Shown piece by piece: positions 1-8,424 of a DNA stretch of 64,000 nt. The first letter of the stretch is position 1, and the number at the start of each line of letters is the position of its first letter. The notes below the pieces were generated by a model that worked only from the letters and a program-made list of their open reading frames with translations, was not told the origin of the DNA and ran no database searches. Source of the stretch: 2-12-FULL-60-25 sp003576745 (lineage in GTDB: Bacteria; Patescibacteriota; Patescibacteriia; 2-12-FULL-60-25); NCBI GenBank assembly GCA_030272835.1, contig SZOQ01000006.1, positions 26,358 to 90,357 on the forward strand, read 5' to 3'. Position numbers and translations under genes: made by a program.

Positions 1-552
1 CGCATCGCTCACCCCGCTCTGCCGGAGAAATTCTCGAATAGCGGCCGGGTCGCGTTCCGGCATGAGCGGACTCACGCCGGGAACAAGGCCCTGCGTTTGG
101 GCGGATGGAGGGACAATGCCCGGACCGGTGCCCGTGGCCACCTCGGTTCCCGCAATCGCGGCGGCGCACGTTTCTCCCTTGGGGCAATTCGGATCCGTAC
201 CTTTGGCGATTTCGATATTGTCCGGTTCGCCGTCCGAGTCGGAATCGCGGAGATACGGCGACGTCCGGTATATCTTCAGCTCATCGTAATCCGAAATGCC
301 GTCCCCGTCCGTATCCTTTTTCTTTTCTTCCTCCATGAGCTCCTCCTGGCTCGGACCGAAAAGTTTTTTGAGCTCAACGAGACGCTGTACCGGCGTGGTA
401 AACGGGGTAATAAGCGCCCGCCTTACCTGAATAAAGGCGAAGAGCAAAGAGATAACCCCTAAAACGCCCAATACCCCCACCGACAATTTTTGTTCTCGAG
501 TGAGGGCTTTCCAACGAATGACGACCCCGTCACGGTTACGCGAACTCCCCAT
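1..552 (-). CDS. Membrane-anchored protein with Ca-binding repeats (partial, 3' end outside window)
   Basis: The reading frame is open to the window edge (184 codons seen). Residues about 23-43 form one hydrophobic membrane segment after a short basic N-terminus, so the rest is probably exported. Two thrombospondin type-3/EF-hand-like calcium motifs follow: DTDGDGISDYDE and DSDSDGEPDNIE. After them comes a Gly/Pro/Thr-rich linker. Such anchored DxDxDG proteins are frequent in CPR genomes, with no settled function. The start is the first ATG after an extended -10 at 568-573; no Shine-Dalgarno is visible. Confidence 0.75.
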   Translation of the reverse strand, partial: MGSSRNRDGVVIRWKALTREQKLSVGVLGVLGVISLLFAFIQVRRALITPFTTPVQRLVELKKLFGPSQEELMEEEKKKDTDGDGISDYDELKIYRTSPYLRDSDSDGEPDNIEIAKGTDPNCPKGETCAAAIAGTEVATGTGPGIVPPSAQTQGLVPGVSPLMPERDPAAIREFLRQSGVSDA

Positions 553-567
553 AGTTGGGAGGTGTCT

Positions 568-573
568 AGTATA
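568..573 (-). promoter_or_regulatory. Extended -10 (TGGTATACT) of the partial left-edge gene
   Basis: TATACT preceded by TGG lies 15 nt before the ATG on the minus strand. There is no good -35. The expected leader is about 8 nt. Confidence 0.5.
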
Positions 574-654
574 CCATGTATGGGGTGGTAGGGTGGCAGG
601 GAGGGAGGGAAGTAGGGATAGGGAAATAAATGTCAATGGAGAGCAAAGTCGGAA

Positions 655-1008
655 ATGACGAAAGAGAGATATATTCGATACAGGGTCAGCAGACAATTCA
701 CGTGCATCAGTAACGGTTTGAGTGCAGAAAATTCAGATGCGGGAAGAAGCTGCAGCCGTTCAGCGAAAAGCAGCTGCGTTCCCAGCTCTAAAACGGACAC
801 TCTTGCAATATCCACGAACCTTCGGCGTTCCCGCGGATTGCGGCGATACCCCTATGAGATGTTCGACAGTATCGAAAGCGCAAAACACCGCATCTGATCC
901 GCGAGAGCCCGGTGTCCGCATGTTGCGGATCCGCATGGTATGTCTATACGAAGCTTCAGAAAGCTCAAATGCTTTCTGCCAGACTTTGAGTGATCGAACA
1001 TTGCTCAT
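655..1008 (-). pseudogene. Degraded four-helix-bundle protein (S23/IVP family)
   Basis: The N-terminus SLKVWQKAFELSEASY and the C-terminal segments GYRRNPRERRRF and SVLELGTQLLFAERL match the four-helix-bundle (23S intervening-sequence protein) family but lie in different frames. Between them the conserved SNIxEGYRR motif reads SNIS-stop-GYRR: the expected Glu codon is TAG, at 852-854. At least one frameshift lies upstream of that. The family is about 115-125 residues and its role is unclear; it is common in CPR and in rRNA introns. A second broken copy lies at 42515-42879. Confidence 0.75.
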
Positions 1009-1128
1009 CCTCCATTCAGTGAAACCTTCCCGTGTTTCTGTCAGCTCCGATACGGAACGCGATACCTCACGTCCCTCACCCTACGTCCCCTAACCCCCTA
1101 CATCCTTACCGCCACGCCTCCCGAAACC

Positions 1129-1137
1129 TGCTATACT
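1129..1137 (+). promoter_or_regulatory. Extended -10 (TGCTATACT) of hsp20
   Basis: The TGCTATACT motif ends 8 nt before the hsp20 ATG, so the mRNA should be almost leaderless. No CIRCE is visible here, unlike at clpP. Confidence 0.6.
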
Positions 1138-1145
1138 CTCTCCAT

Positions 1146-1523
1146 ATGTTTTCACGTTCGCATGACATGCCGGAATGGTCGACGCCTATCGACGAAGGCC
1201 AGCTTTCCGTGGACGTTTTTCGGGATAAGAACGATCTCGTCATTCGTTCCACGGTTGCGGGCGCGAAACCGGATGACTTGGACATCGCTATCCACGGGGA
1301 CTTGCTCACCATCCGCGGACGCCGCGAATCCGAGCACGACATTACGGAAGATAACTGGTTCTATCGCGAATGCTATTGGGGAAATTTCAGCCGCTCCATT
1401 GTGCTCCCCTATGAAGTCACGGCGGACAAAGCGTCCGCAGCATTAAAAAATGGCGTTTTGGAAATTCGCGTTCCTATTAGCCAGGCTGCGGAGAAAAGTA
1501 TCCGCGTACGGGTGGAGGAATAG
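1146..1523 (+). CDS. hsp20: Hsp20/alpha-crystallin small heat-shock protein
   Basis: The product is a 125-residue ATP-independent chaperone that holds unfolding proteins in oligomers. The alpha-crystallin domain covers nearly the whole chain (about residues 15-122), with the typical DLVIRSTVAGAKPDDL, DLLTIRGRRE and LKNGVLEIRVP segments. The IXI-type C-terminal tail is very short. The ATG at 1146 was preferred over an upstream ATG at 1032 because the extra 38 residues are low-complexity and the -10 lies between them and the domain. The stop codon runs straight into a word-repeat spacer. Confidence 0.92.
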   Translation: MFSRSHDMPEWSTPIDEGQLSVDVFRDKNDLVIRSTVAGAKPDDLDIAIHGDLLTIRGRRESEHDITEDNWFYRECYWGNFSRSIVLPYEVTADKASAALKNGVLEIRVPISQAAEKSIRVRVEE

Positions 1524-1740
1524 GGGGTAGGACGTGATTGCGTAGGGAGGAAGATACGTAGTTGCGTAGGGGGAGCATAATTCTCCCCGTAACCCTTTGC
1601 CCTTTGCCCGCGGACCGTGAGATCGTAAGACCGTAGGTTCGTAAGTCATGAGCCTTGGGCCATGCGCCCCGTAACCCGAACCCCTTAACCAATAACCCGT
1701 TCCCTTTGCCCTTTGCCCTGTTCCCTTGAAAACATCCGCA
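1524..1740. repeat. Intergenic word-mosaic spacer
   Basis: The spacer contains no gene. It is built from short recurring words (ACGTAGTTGCGTAGGG, CCCTTTGCCCTTTGCCC, GGGCCATGCGCCCCGTAAC) that reappear on either strand at 8430-8557, 24265-24440, 42429-42500 and 46150-46410. Confidence 0.6.
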
Positions 1741-1763
1741 CATTCGGATATGGTCGCCCTCAT

Positions 1764-1991
1764 ATGAAAACCCCGCTGAAAGCCGTGGTGACCGCCGCAC
1801 AGAACGGCATTATTCAGATGAAGCTGGAAGACGGACAAACAGTGCGCATCCCGGAAACCGCATGCGAAGGAACGGCAACGGAAGGATTGGAGTTGCGGCT
1901 CATGGTGGTGGCTCCGGGCAGCGAAGACGCCGGGCGGCAGGCTATTGCGAAATCCGTGCTGAATGAATTGCTCCGAACCAACCCCTCATAA
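1764..1991 (+). CDS. Small conserved hypothetical, SH3-like (DUF3006-like)
   Basis: This is a 75-residue protein with the pattern of CPR small beta-barrel hypotheticals: a VVTAAQNGIIQMKLEDGQTV strand pair, an I-P turn, and a C-terminal helix AIAKSVLNELL. It has no signal peptide or catalytic motif. It ends 5 nt before vanW, so the two are probably cotranscribed. The ATG at 1764 was chosen over an upstream in-frame start because the domain begins there. The DUF3006 resemblance is an impression from pattern only. Confidence 0.65.
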   Translation: MKTPLKAVVTAAQNGIIQMKLEDGQTVRIPETACEGTATEGLELRLMVVAPGSEDAGRQAIAKSVLNELLRTNPS

Positions 1992-1996
1992 TATCC

Positions 1997-3958
1997 ATGG
2001 CGAACAAGGACTCGCGCGAACAAAAACGCGACGCAACCGAATCTGCGCGGAATACCGCGCTTATCAAAACGGCGCTTACCTGGACGCTCACGGCAAGCGC
2101 GGTATGTTTGGTCATCGGCGGACTGGCGGCATTCGCCGTTTTCGGGTATGCGCGCCTGTATGAAAACAGGATTTTCCCGGGCGTCCGCATTTTGAACGTC
2201 CGGCTTGACGGACTCACCGCGGAAGAGGCGCGCACGGCCGTCCATACGGCCATCGATCAGGCGCTCAAAGACGGCCTTCGATTCACGTTCGAGGGCAGAG
2301 AAATAACGCTGGACGCGTCCACCGTTCCGACCACCGACATGGACGCTTCACGCGACCTTATCCGGTATGACATTTCCGAGGCGATTCTCGCCGCGGCAGG
2401 ATACGGCAGAAGCACTTCCCTGCTCCGGGACACCATTGCCCGTTGGCGGGCACGAATCAAACCCGTGCATCTTGATGTAGGCATCTTCCTCGATGAAAAC
2501 GGCATTGCTGATGCCCTCCAGTCGGCCGTTGCCCCCCAATTGAATCCGGTAAAAAACGCCGACCTTTCCGTAACATGGAATGACGCAACGAAATCTGCGG
2601 AAATTGAGACGATCCCCTCCGCCGAGGGCCGCGAACTGCATACGGATGCAGCGCTTCGCGAACTCCGGGAACAGGCCGGCAGCCTGAATTTCTTTCCGAT
2701 TGCGCTCACGGATCGCCGCGCAGAACCGACCATACATACGGAAGACGTCCAAAGACTTGTCCCGGACGTTCGGACGGTATTGGATCATGCTCCATTCACG
2801 CTGACATTCGAGAACAAACGATTCGAGGTCGGGAAACAAACGCTTGCGTCATGGATCGGCGTGGTGTCCGGCGCAAACGGCATGAACGTAACGATCGATC
2901 CGGAAAAATTTGCCACAGGCGTTCGCGCGCTTGCAGACATCGAAACCACGGCCATGCCGGGCTCGCTCGTTCTTCAGGACGGAAAGGTGAAGAGCTTTCG
3001 GGCCGGAACCGAGGGTATTGCCATTTTAGACGGCGAAACCCTGGAAGGCATTCTGGAGCATTGGGACGCCTCATCCACATTCCCCATCATCACCATCCGC
3101 CAGGAACCGGCGCTCGCCGGCGCAGACCCCGAACGTCTGGGCATCAAAGAAATCGTGGGTATCGGGACATCGAATTTTTCCGGATCGCCCTCAAACCGGC
3201 GAAAAAACATCGCGCTCGGCGTCAACCGCGTAAACGGATCGCTCATCGGCCCGGGGGAGGAATTTTCCCTGCTCAAAACACTCGGAGGAACATTTACTGC
3301 GGCGCAGGGTTGGCTTCCCGAGCTGGTCATCAAAGGCAATGAAACCAAGCCGGAATACGGCGGCGGCCTTTGCCAAATCGGCACCACCACGTTTCGCGCG
3401 GCGCTGAATGCAGGGATGAAAATCACCCAACGCCAGAACCATAGCTATCGCGTCCGGTATTATGAACCTGCCGGAACGGATGCAACGATATACGAAGGTG
3501 CGCCGGATTTTCGATTCGTGAACGACACAAAAAACTCCATCTACATTCATGCCTACATATCCGGGGACGACGTCATATACGAATTTTGGGGAACGGATGA
3601 TGGACGAAAGGTCACCGTCGGTCCCCCGCGCATTTTTAACATTACGTCTCCCCCGCCGAAAAAGCTCGTTGAAACCACCGACCTTGCGCCGGGCAAAGTC
3701 GTGTGCACAGAATCCGCGCATGCCGGCGCCGATGCCGAACTTCCGTATCGCATCGAGTATGCCGACGGCCGTGTGCATGAGGAAGTCTTCCGATCGCATT
3801 ACCGGCCATGGCAGGCCGTGTGCCTCGTGGGTGTCGAAAAACTCACGGAAGACGCGTCCGCAGGCGGAACAACCGGAGGAACTAGCGTCGTACCGGACGG
3901 AAACGCCGCTGAGGCGACGGGGGATACGAGCGGAGACCTTTCTGCCATCGTCCCCTAA
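1997..3958 (+). CDS. vanW: VanW family protein with peptidoglycan-binding repeats
   Basis: The product has 653 residues. A basic cytoplasmic tail is followed by one membrane segment (about 28-52), then an extracytoplasmic region with PG_binding_4-like repeats (about 70-380), then a VanW domain (about 400-510) carrying NIALGVNRVNG, GEEFSLLKTLGG and GGGLCQIGTTTFRAAL. A Gly/Thr-rich C-terminal tail completes it. VanW proteins occur beside vancomycin-resistance and cell-wall genes and are widespread in CPR; the biochemical role is unknown. A strong terminator follows directly. Confidence 0.9.
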   Translation: MANKDSREQKRDATESARNTALIKTALTWTLTASAVCLVIGGLAAFAVFGYARLYENRIFPGVRILNVRLDGLTAEEARTAVHTAIDQALKDGLRFTFEGREITLDASTVPTTDMDASRDLIRYDISEAILAAAGYGRSTSLLRDTIARWRARIKPVHLDVGIFLDENGIADALQSAVAPQLNPVKNADLSVTWNDATKSAEIETIPSAEGRELHTDAALRELREQAGSLNFFPIALTDRRAEPTIHTEDVQRLVPDVRTVLDHAPFTLTFENKRFEVGKQTLASWIGVVSGANGMNVTIDPEKFATGVRALADIETTAMPGSLVLQDGKVKSFRAGTEGIAILDGETLEGILEHWDASSTFPIITIRQEPALAGADPERLGIKEIVGIGTSNFSGSPSNRRKNIALGVNRVNGSLIGPGEEFSLLKTLGGTFTAAQGWLPELVIKGNETKPEYGGGLCQIGTTTFRAALNAGMKITQRQNHSYRVRYYEPAGTDATIYEGAPDFRFVNDTKNSIYIHAYISGDDVIYEFWGTDDGRKVTVGPPRIFNITSPPPKKLVETTDLAPGKVVCTESAHAGADAELPYRIEYADGRVHEEVFRSHYRPWQAVCLVGVEKLTEDASAGGTTGGTSVVPDGNAAEATGDTSGDLSAIVP

Positions 3959-3966
3959 CCGATACC

Positions 3967-3995
3967 AAAACCCTCCGCGAATCACGGAGGGTTTT
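3967..3995 (+). terminator. Rho-independent terminator after vanW
   Basis: An 11 bp perfect stem (AAAACCCTCCG with CGGAGGGTTTT) closes a 7 nt loop. It can work in both directions. Confidence 0.9.
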
Positions 3996-4009
3996 CAATT
4001 CCCCAAAAA

Positions 4010-4195
4010 CAAAAAGCCTCGAGCAATCCGTTCCCAAGAAACCTCATGACAGGTTTGAGCGAGTCCGAAGACCTGCTTCACCCTGCGAAAAGGTTCCATG
4101 CTTGTCGTGGAAACGGATTGCTGGAAGCCTCTTGATCGAGTACAACCAGCATGCAGTCTTCCTTTGGAAAGGAAACGAATCCTGTTCATTCCGGA
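4010..4195 (-). ncRNA. Candidate structured ncRNA of about 186 nt
   Basis: The unit lies between a consensus promoter (4202-4230) and a T-rich 3' end (T runs at 4005-4009 and 4011-4015). Predicted pairings are visible by eye: a long-range closing stem (4023-4032 with 4112-4121, 10 bp perfect), GCTGG/CCAGC, a C(UUCG)G-capped hairpin, and AACCT/AGGTT. The size and closed-rod shape recall 6S RNA, but no 6S, SRP, tmRNA or RNase P signature was recognised. A 75-codon frame crosses it but gives no protein-like composition. It sits downstream of smc with its own promoter. Confidence 0.55.
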
Positions 4196-4201
4196 AGGCG
4201 A

Positions 4202-4230
4202 ATAGTAACGAAAACCGCCCATTCTGTCAA
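4202..4230 (-). promoter_or_regulatory. Consensus promoter of the 4010-4195 ncRNA
   Basis: TTGACA (4225-4230), a 17 nt spacer and TACTAT (4202-4207) make one of the best sigma-70-type promoters in the window. The first good start codon downstream would be inside the structured RNA. Confidence 0.85.
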
Positions 4231-4366
4231 GAAGACCCTTCTGACAACATTCCTCTTATTTTTCGCCTATTCTTGCCCTTTGTCAGTCTAAAAAACGGAC
4301 CGGAAAGGCCGAATGAAGGATCTAAGGGGGTTATACCGCCCGATATCCGCACTGTCAAACAAAGCG

Positions 4367-6574
4367 TCAAGACCCAAGTCCGTGCATCGCCTCTTCCAAT
4401 TTAACGGACAAAACTTGTGAAGCGCCATCTTCTCCCAAGGTGACGCCGTACAGGATATTCGCTTCATGCATGGTGGACCGGTTGTGGCTGATTACGATAA
4501 ATTGGGTTTTATCGGCATGGCTGTGAAGGATATGCGCGAATTTCCGCGAATTCGCCTCATCCAATGCCGCGTCTACCTCGTCCAAAACAATAAACGGCGA
4601 AGGATTTGTCGCCATAATGGCGCTGATAAGTGCAATGGAGGTCAGCGCCCGCTCCCCGCCGGACAGAAGCGCAATGGATTTAAGCCTCTTTCCGGGAGGC
4701 GTCGCCTGTATGTCTATGCCTGCCGGCGGAGCATCTGGGTCTTGAGGCGTCAGATTCCCCTCCTCGTCTTCCTCGGGTTCCGGCGCCACCTGGAGCAGCC
4801 TTGCTTCGCCCCCGCCGAAAAGCATTGTAAATGCCTTCCCGAATTCCCTGTTCAGAGAATGAAAGGCTGTATCGCTTTTTGTCCGAATCGTCTGGTCGAG
4901 TTCCTGAATAATGGCATCAAGGCCGGCAATCGCCTTCGTAAGGTCTTCCGTCTGGGTGCTCAAAAAATCAAAACGCTTTTTCGTTTCCGTATACTCCCGT
5001 TCCGTCTCCGGATCAATGGAGCCGATCCATTCAAGCTGACTCCGGATTTTTTGAAGTTTCGGCAAATATGTTTCCCAGCCCGGGGTCGCGCCTACCTCCT
5101 GCGCAAGAGCATTCAATTCGGATTCCATATCGGGCCGGTGAACGCGCAGGTCCTGCAAAAACTGATCCCGCCGCGTTTCCCAACGGGCCAGTTCCACGGC
5201 GGCCTCATTCGCCGCATGCTCTGCTGTCCTGGCCTCTCCCTGCTTTTGGCTCAGCTTGCGCTGTGTTTCGAATACCAATGACCGCTTGCCTTCCTCGCCC
5301 GCATTCCACGCCTCCAGTTCCTTCTGCACATCAGACCCCTGCTTCGAAAGCGCGGACAAATTCTCCATAAGGAGGGTCAACTCTTTTTCCGCCACGCCGG
5401 AGGACGATTTCCCTGGCTCCGGCGCCGGCCGCTGAAGCTTTCCAAGAGTCTCGCGCTGCATCTGCGCGATAGTTTCGGCCAGACGCCGCGCGGCGGCGAT
5501 ATCCGGTTTGTCGGATGCGAGCACGCGTACCAGTTCGTCGAGCTGCGCTCCCAAACGTTCTGCCGCGGAAATAATTTTTGAAAGCGGCAGAGGTGACCAG
5601 GTCGTTTCTGCTCTCGCTTTTGCGATTTCAATGCTCGCCGTAAGTTTAGCCTGACGCGTGAGAAGCGCGGCGCGTTCTTCGGCAATGGTTTCCATTTTTT
5701 TTCGGAGCGCATCGAACTCCTTTGATCGCGGGGCCTCCTGTTCCATGCCGGCAAGCTCGCGCTCAAGGACGGCCGCTTCTTGTGTTCGTCGCGCCGCCTC
5801 CTGCCTGGACCGATCAAGCCGCGTCTGCGCCTCTGTCATGTGACCGAAAATCTCATGCCATCCTCCGCCATACCATGACCGCTCCAAGACCGCCTTGTCC
5901 CGCTCCAGCTCATCCCGCTCCTTTAGGCGTTTCATATGCCGTTCAAGCGTGCTCAGCCTGGGCCCTATTTCGCGGAGCAAGGCCTCGGTCTGACGGAGAT
6001 TATCCCTCGCGGCATCCAGCTTATTCACGGACTGATGCCGCTTGAGCTGAAGGGGCCGGAGGCCTGCGGCGTCGTCGAAGAATTCCTTGCGCTCGGAAGG
6101 GCTTGCCGACAGAACGGCATCCACCATGCCCTGTCCGATCACGCTGTAAGTACGCTGACCCACACCAGACTGGGCGAGCAAAAGCGCAACATCCGCAAGC
6201 TTGGCCTGGCGCCGGTTGATTTCATATTCAGACTTCCCGTCGCGGTACAGGCGCCGCGTAATGACGATTTCGGGAAGCTCCGCCCGCGCATCGGTATCGT
6301 TCTCAAGCGTCATGGTCACTTCCGCAAAGCCGGACCGGGATTTTTTCTGCGAACCGGAAAAAATAACGTCCTCGGATTTTTTTCCGCGGAGCAATTTCAT
6401 GCTCTGCTCTCCCATTACCCACCGGATGGCGTCCGCAATATTCGATTTTCCCGACCCGTTCGGACCAACCACGGCGGTGAGGCCGCGGCGCGTAGCGCTC
6501 TCCGGAGAAAACTCAAGAACGGTTTTCGCCGCAAAGGTTTTAAAGCCCAAAAGCTCGAGGCGCCGGAGATACAT
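4367..6574 (-). CDS. smc: SMC-like chromosome segregation ATPase, short, hinge not recognised
   Basis: The N-terminal ATPase lobe has Walker A GPNGSGKS (37-44) and the C-terminal lobe has the LLSGGERALTSIAL signature and Walker B FIVLDEVDAALDE. Total length is 735 residues against about 1150-1200 for bacterial SMC. The two coiled coils meet near residues 320-400 in a Pro-rich stretch (LQRPAPEPGKSSSG), where no Gly-rich hinge fold can be seen. The TGA stop is normal. The ATG follows a TACGCT -10 by 10 nt. It probably acts in DNA compaction or segregation; dimerisation without a standard hinge is unexplained. Confidence 0.8.
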   Translation of the reverse strand: MYLRRLELLGFKTFAAKTVLEFSPESATRRGLTAVVGPNGSGKSNIADAIRWVMGEQSMKLLRGKKSEDVIFSGSQKKSRSGFAEVTMTLENDTDARAELPEIVITRRLYRDGKSEYEINRRQAKLADVALLLAQSGVGQRTYSVIGQGMVDAVLSASPSERKEFFDDAAGLRPLQLKRHQSVNKLDAARDNLRQTEALLREIGPRLSTLERHMKRLKERDELERDKAVLERSWYGGGWHEIFGHMTEAQTRLDRSRQEAARRTQEAAVLERELAGMEQEAPRSKEFDALRKKMETIAEERAALLTRQAKLTASIEIAKARAETTWSPLPLSKIISAAERLGAQLDELVRVLASDKPDIAAARRLAETIAQMQRETLGKLQRPAPEPGKSSSGVAEKELTLLMENLSALSKQGSDVQKELEAWNAGEEGKRSLVFETQRKLSQKQGEARTAEHAANEAAVELARWETRRDQFLQDLRVHRPDMESELNALAQEVGATPGWETYLPKLQKIRSQLEWIGSIDPETEREYTETKKRFDFLSTQTEDLTKAIAGLDAIIQELDQTIRTKSDTAFHSLNREFGKAFTMLFGGGEARLLQVAPEPEEDEEGNLTPQDPDAPPAGIDIQATPPGKRLKSIALLSGGERALTSIALISAIMATNPSPFIVLDEVDAALDEANSRKFAHILHSHADKTQFIVISHNRSTMHEANILYGVTLGEDGASQVLSVKLEEAMHGLGS

Positions 6575-6584
6575 ACGGTGGCAA

Positions 6585-6590
6585 AGCGTA
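6585..6590 (-). promoter_or_regulatory. -10 element (TACGCT) of smc
   Basis: TACGCT lies 10 nt upstream of the smc ATG. It is the same hexamer and a similar spacing as at the DHH gene and ruvC. Confidence 0.45.
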
Positions 6591-6636
6591 CCCTGTCATG
6601 AGCTTTTTGTGTAGCCCGAAACCCGTGGACAGAGGC

Positions 6637-6665
6637 TTGACGGAAGCTGCATCATTCCGTACGCT
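6637..6665 (+). promoter_or_regulatory. Promoter of the DHH phosphoesterase gene
   Basis: TTGACG (6637-6642), a 17 nt spacer and TACGCT (6660-6665) end 12 nt before the ATG, so the leader should be about 5 nt. Confidence 0.6.
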
Positions 6666-6677
6666 TTCTTGCTTGCT

Positions 6678-7658
6678 ATGCCGGACATCTCCCACAATCT
6701 CAAACGGATTCATGACATGCTCCGCCGCGCGGATCGCGTATTGATTGTGTCTCACAAAAAACCGGACGGGGACACCATCGGGGCCAGCGCCGCGTTTTTA
6801 AACTGGTGTCTTCGCGAGCAAAAACAGACGACGATCTTTTGCCGTGATGCGCCGCCAAACGATTTCCGATACCTGGACGCCCTCCACGTGTATACGTCGG
6901 ATCCCGCGGTCTTCGAGCAAGCATATGACGTGGTTATCGTATTCGATTCCGGCGATTTGGCATATTGCGGCATTGACCGCCTTATTCCGAAACTGCCGCC
7001 GGGATATGCGCTCGTCAATATCGACCATCATGCAACCAATACGCGCTTTGCGCATGTGAATATCGTGGATACGAATGCAAGCTCGACTGCGGAAATCGCA
7101 TACCGTTTTTTTGCCGAAAACGGCATCCGTATCGATCATGCCATTGCCACCTGCCTTCTCACCGGCATGTGCACGGACACGTCGAATTTTTCCAATGCGG
7201 CAACCAATCCGCGGGTGCTGGATGCCGCGAGCGATCTTCTTGCGCAAGGCGGACGTTTCTACGATATTCTGACGCACGTCTGGCAAAACCAGTCCACGGA
7301 AGCGTTGCGGCTCTGGGGACGCATGCTCTCCAGACTGCGCCATCACCGTGACTATGACGTTGTATCCACGTATATTCTGGAATCCGATATTGCGAATACG
7401 GAATCGGACCTCGTATCAGGCATCGCGAACTTTTTGAATGCGACCGTGCATGGGGCCGATACGATACTCATCCTCAAAGAAACCGGAGACGGGCAGGTAA
7501 AAGGATCTTTTCGCAGTCTGAAAAGGGATGTCACCAAGCTCGCGAGGCTTCTGGGCGGCGGAGGTCACACGCGGGCGGCGGGCTTTACCGTCACGGGACG
7601 CATTGTCGAAGACGGCAGCGGCATCCCTCGCATTGTTTCCGGAGAGCTTGCCTCCTAG
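6678..7658 (+). CDS. DHH/DHHA1 family phosphoesterase (NrnA-like)
   Basis: The product has 326 residues. The DHH domain has motif I HKKPDGDTIG (H26, D30, D32), an Asp at FDSGD and the DHH triad in NIDHHATN (116-118). The C-terminal DHHA1 domain ends with GGGGHTRAAGF. This matches bifunctional oligoribonuclease/pAp phosphatases (NrnA), which degrade nanoRNA and cyclic-dinucleotide products with Mn2+. The substrate cannot be fixed from sequence. The ATG at 6678 is favoured over an in-frame TTG at 6669. The stop codon lies within the CIRCE of the next gene. Confidence 0.88.
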   Translation: MPDISHNLKRIHDMLRRADRVLIVSHKKPDGDTIGASAAFLNWCLREQKQTTIFCRDAPPNDFRYLDALHVYTSDPAVFEQAYDVVIVFDSGDLAYCGIDRLIPKLPPGYALVNIDHHATNTRFAHVNIVDTNASSTAEIAYRFFAENGIRIDHAIATCLLTGMCTDTSNFSNAATNPRVLDAASDLLAQGGRFYDILTHVWQNQSTEALRLWGRMLSRLRHHRDYDVVSTYILESDIANTESDLVSGIANFLNATVHGADTILILKETGDGQVKGSFRSLKRDVTKLARLLGGGGHTRAAGFTVTGRIVEDGSGIPRIVSGELAS

Positions 7659-7681
7659 CACTCGACGTGATAGAGTGCTAA
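7655..7681 (+). promoter_or_regulatory. CIRCE operator (HrcA-binding site) in front of clpP
   Basis: CTAGCACTC, a 9 nt spacer and GAGTGCTAA give one mismatch to the canonical TTAGCACTC-N9-GAGTGCTAA. An extended -10, TGATAGAGT, ends at 7676, inside the operator, and a possible -35 TTGCCT lies at 7649-7654. Bound HrcA repressor would therefore block the promoter directly. It ends 9 nt before the ATG. Confidence 0.9.
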
Positions 7682-7690
7682 CCATTCTCT

Positions 7691-8302
7691 ATGAATCCCT
7701 ACGAACTCCGTTCCGAAACTGCGTCTTCGTTCCTTATTCCCACCGTGATTGAAAAAACCAATCTTGGAGAACGCGCCTACGACATCTACTCCCGCCTTCT
7801 TAAGGACCGCATCATCATGCTCGGCACGCCGATTAATGATGACGTTGCGAATGTGATTGTGGCGCAGATTCTTTTTTTGGAAAGCCAGGACAAGCAAAAG
7901 GACATCAAGCTCTATGTAAACAGCCCGGGAGGCAGCGTCACCGCGGGTCTTGCGATTTACGATGCCATGCAGCATGTACAATGCGACGTTTCCACCATCT
8001 GCATGGGACTCGCGGCCTCCATGGGCGCGGTGATTCTCGCCGGCGGCGCAAAAAATAAACGATTCGCTTTGCCGAATTCGGAAATCATGATTCACCAGCC
8101 GCTCGGCGGCATCGAAGGCCAAGCCACGGACATCAAAATCCGCGCAGAGCGCATTTTGAAAACAAAGGACTTGCTGAACGGCATTCTCTCAAAGCATACC
8201 GGTAAGCCCATCAAACAAGTAGAAGAAGACACGGACCGCGACTATTTCATGGATGCCAAAGAAGCGCAGAAGTACGGACTCATCGATAAAGTGATTGCAT
8301 AA
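7691..8302 (+). CDS. clpP: ATP-dependent Clp protease proteolytic subunit
   Basis: The product is a 203-residue serine peptidase subunit that forms the double-heptamer chamber used with ClpX or ClpC. The triad is intact: Ser110 in GLAASMGAVIL, His135 in MIHQPLGG, Asp184 in TDRDYF. Length and the NSPGGSVTAGLAIYD segment are typical. The ATG lies directly behind a CIRCE site, so heat-shock control by HrcA is likely. A 17 bp terminator follows. Confidence 0.96.
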   Translation: MNPYELRSETASSFLIPTVIEKTNLGERAYDIYSRLLKDRIIMLGTPINDDVANVIVAQILFLESQDKQKDIKLYVNSPGGSVTAGLAIYDAMQHVQCDVSTICMGLAASMGAVILAGGAKNKRFALPNSEIMIHQPLGGIEGQATDIKIRAERILKTKDLLNGILSKHTGKPIKQVEEDTDRDYFMDAKEAQKYGLIDKVIA

Positions 8303-8366
8303 AGGCGGGGTCTTCACGCCGTGCGTAGGAGGCAGCAGACCGCGCTCTACAAGAACCCTACATCCC

Positions 8367-8415
8367 AAAAACTCAAAAACACAAAAGGTTCATCCCTGTG
8401 TGTTTTTGAGTTTTT
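8367..8415 (+). terminator. Rho-independent terminator after clpP
   Basis: A 17 bp perfect stem has AAAAACTCAAAAACACA as its left arm, a 15 nt loop and a T-ending right arm. Confidence 0.92.
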
Positions 8416-8424
8416 GAAATCTTC

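Noticed and set aside
4010..4195. SRP RNA, tmRNA or RNase P RNA
   Set aside because: The GGAAGCAG SRP tetraloop region, a tag ORF and tRNA-like ends, and the RNase P GAGGAAAGTCC core are all absent.
3995..4222. 75-codon ORF across the ncRNA
   Set aside because: Composition is not protein-like, there is no ribosome-binding site, and it spans the strong stems and the terminator.
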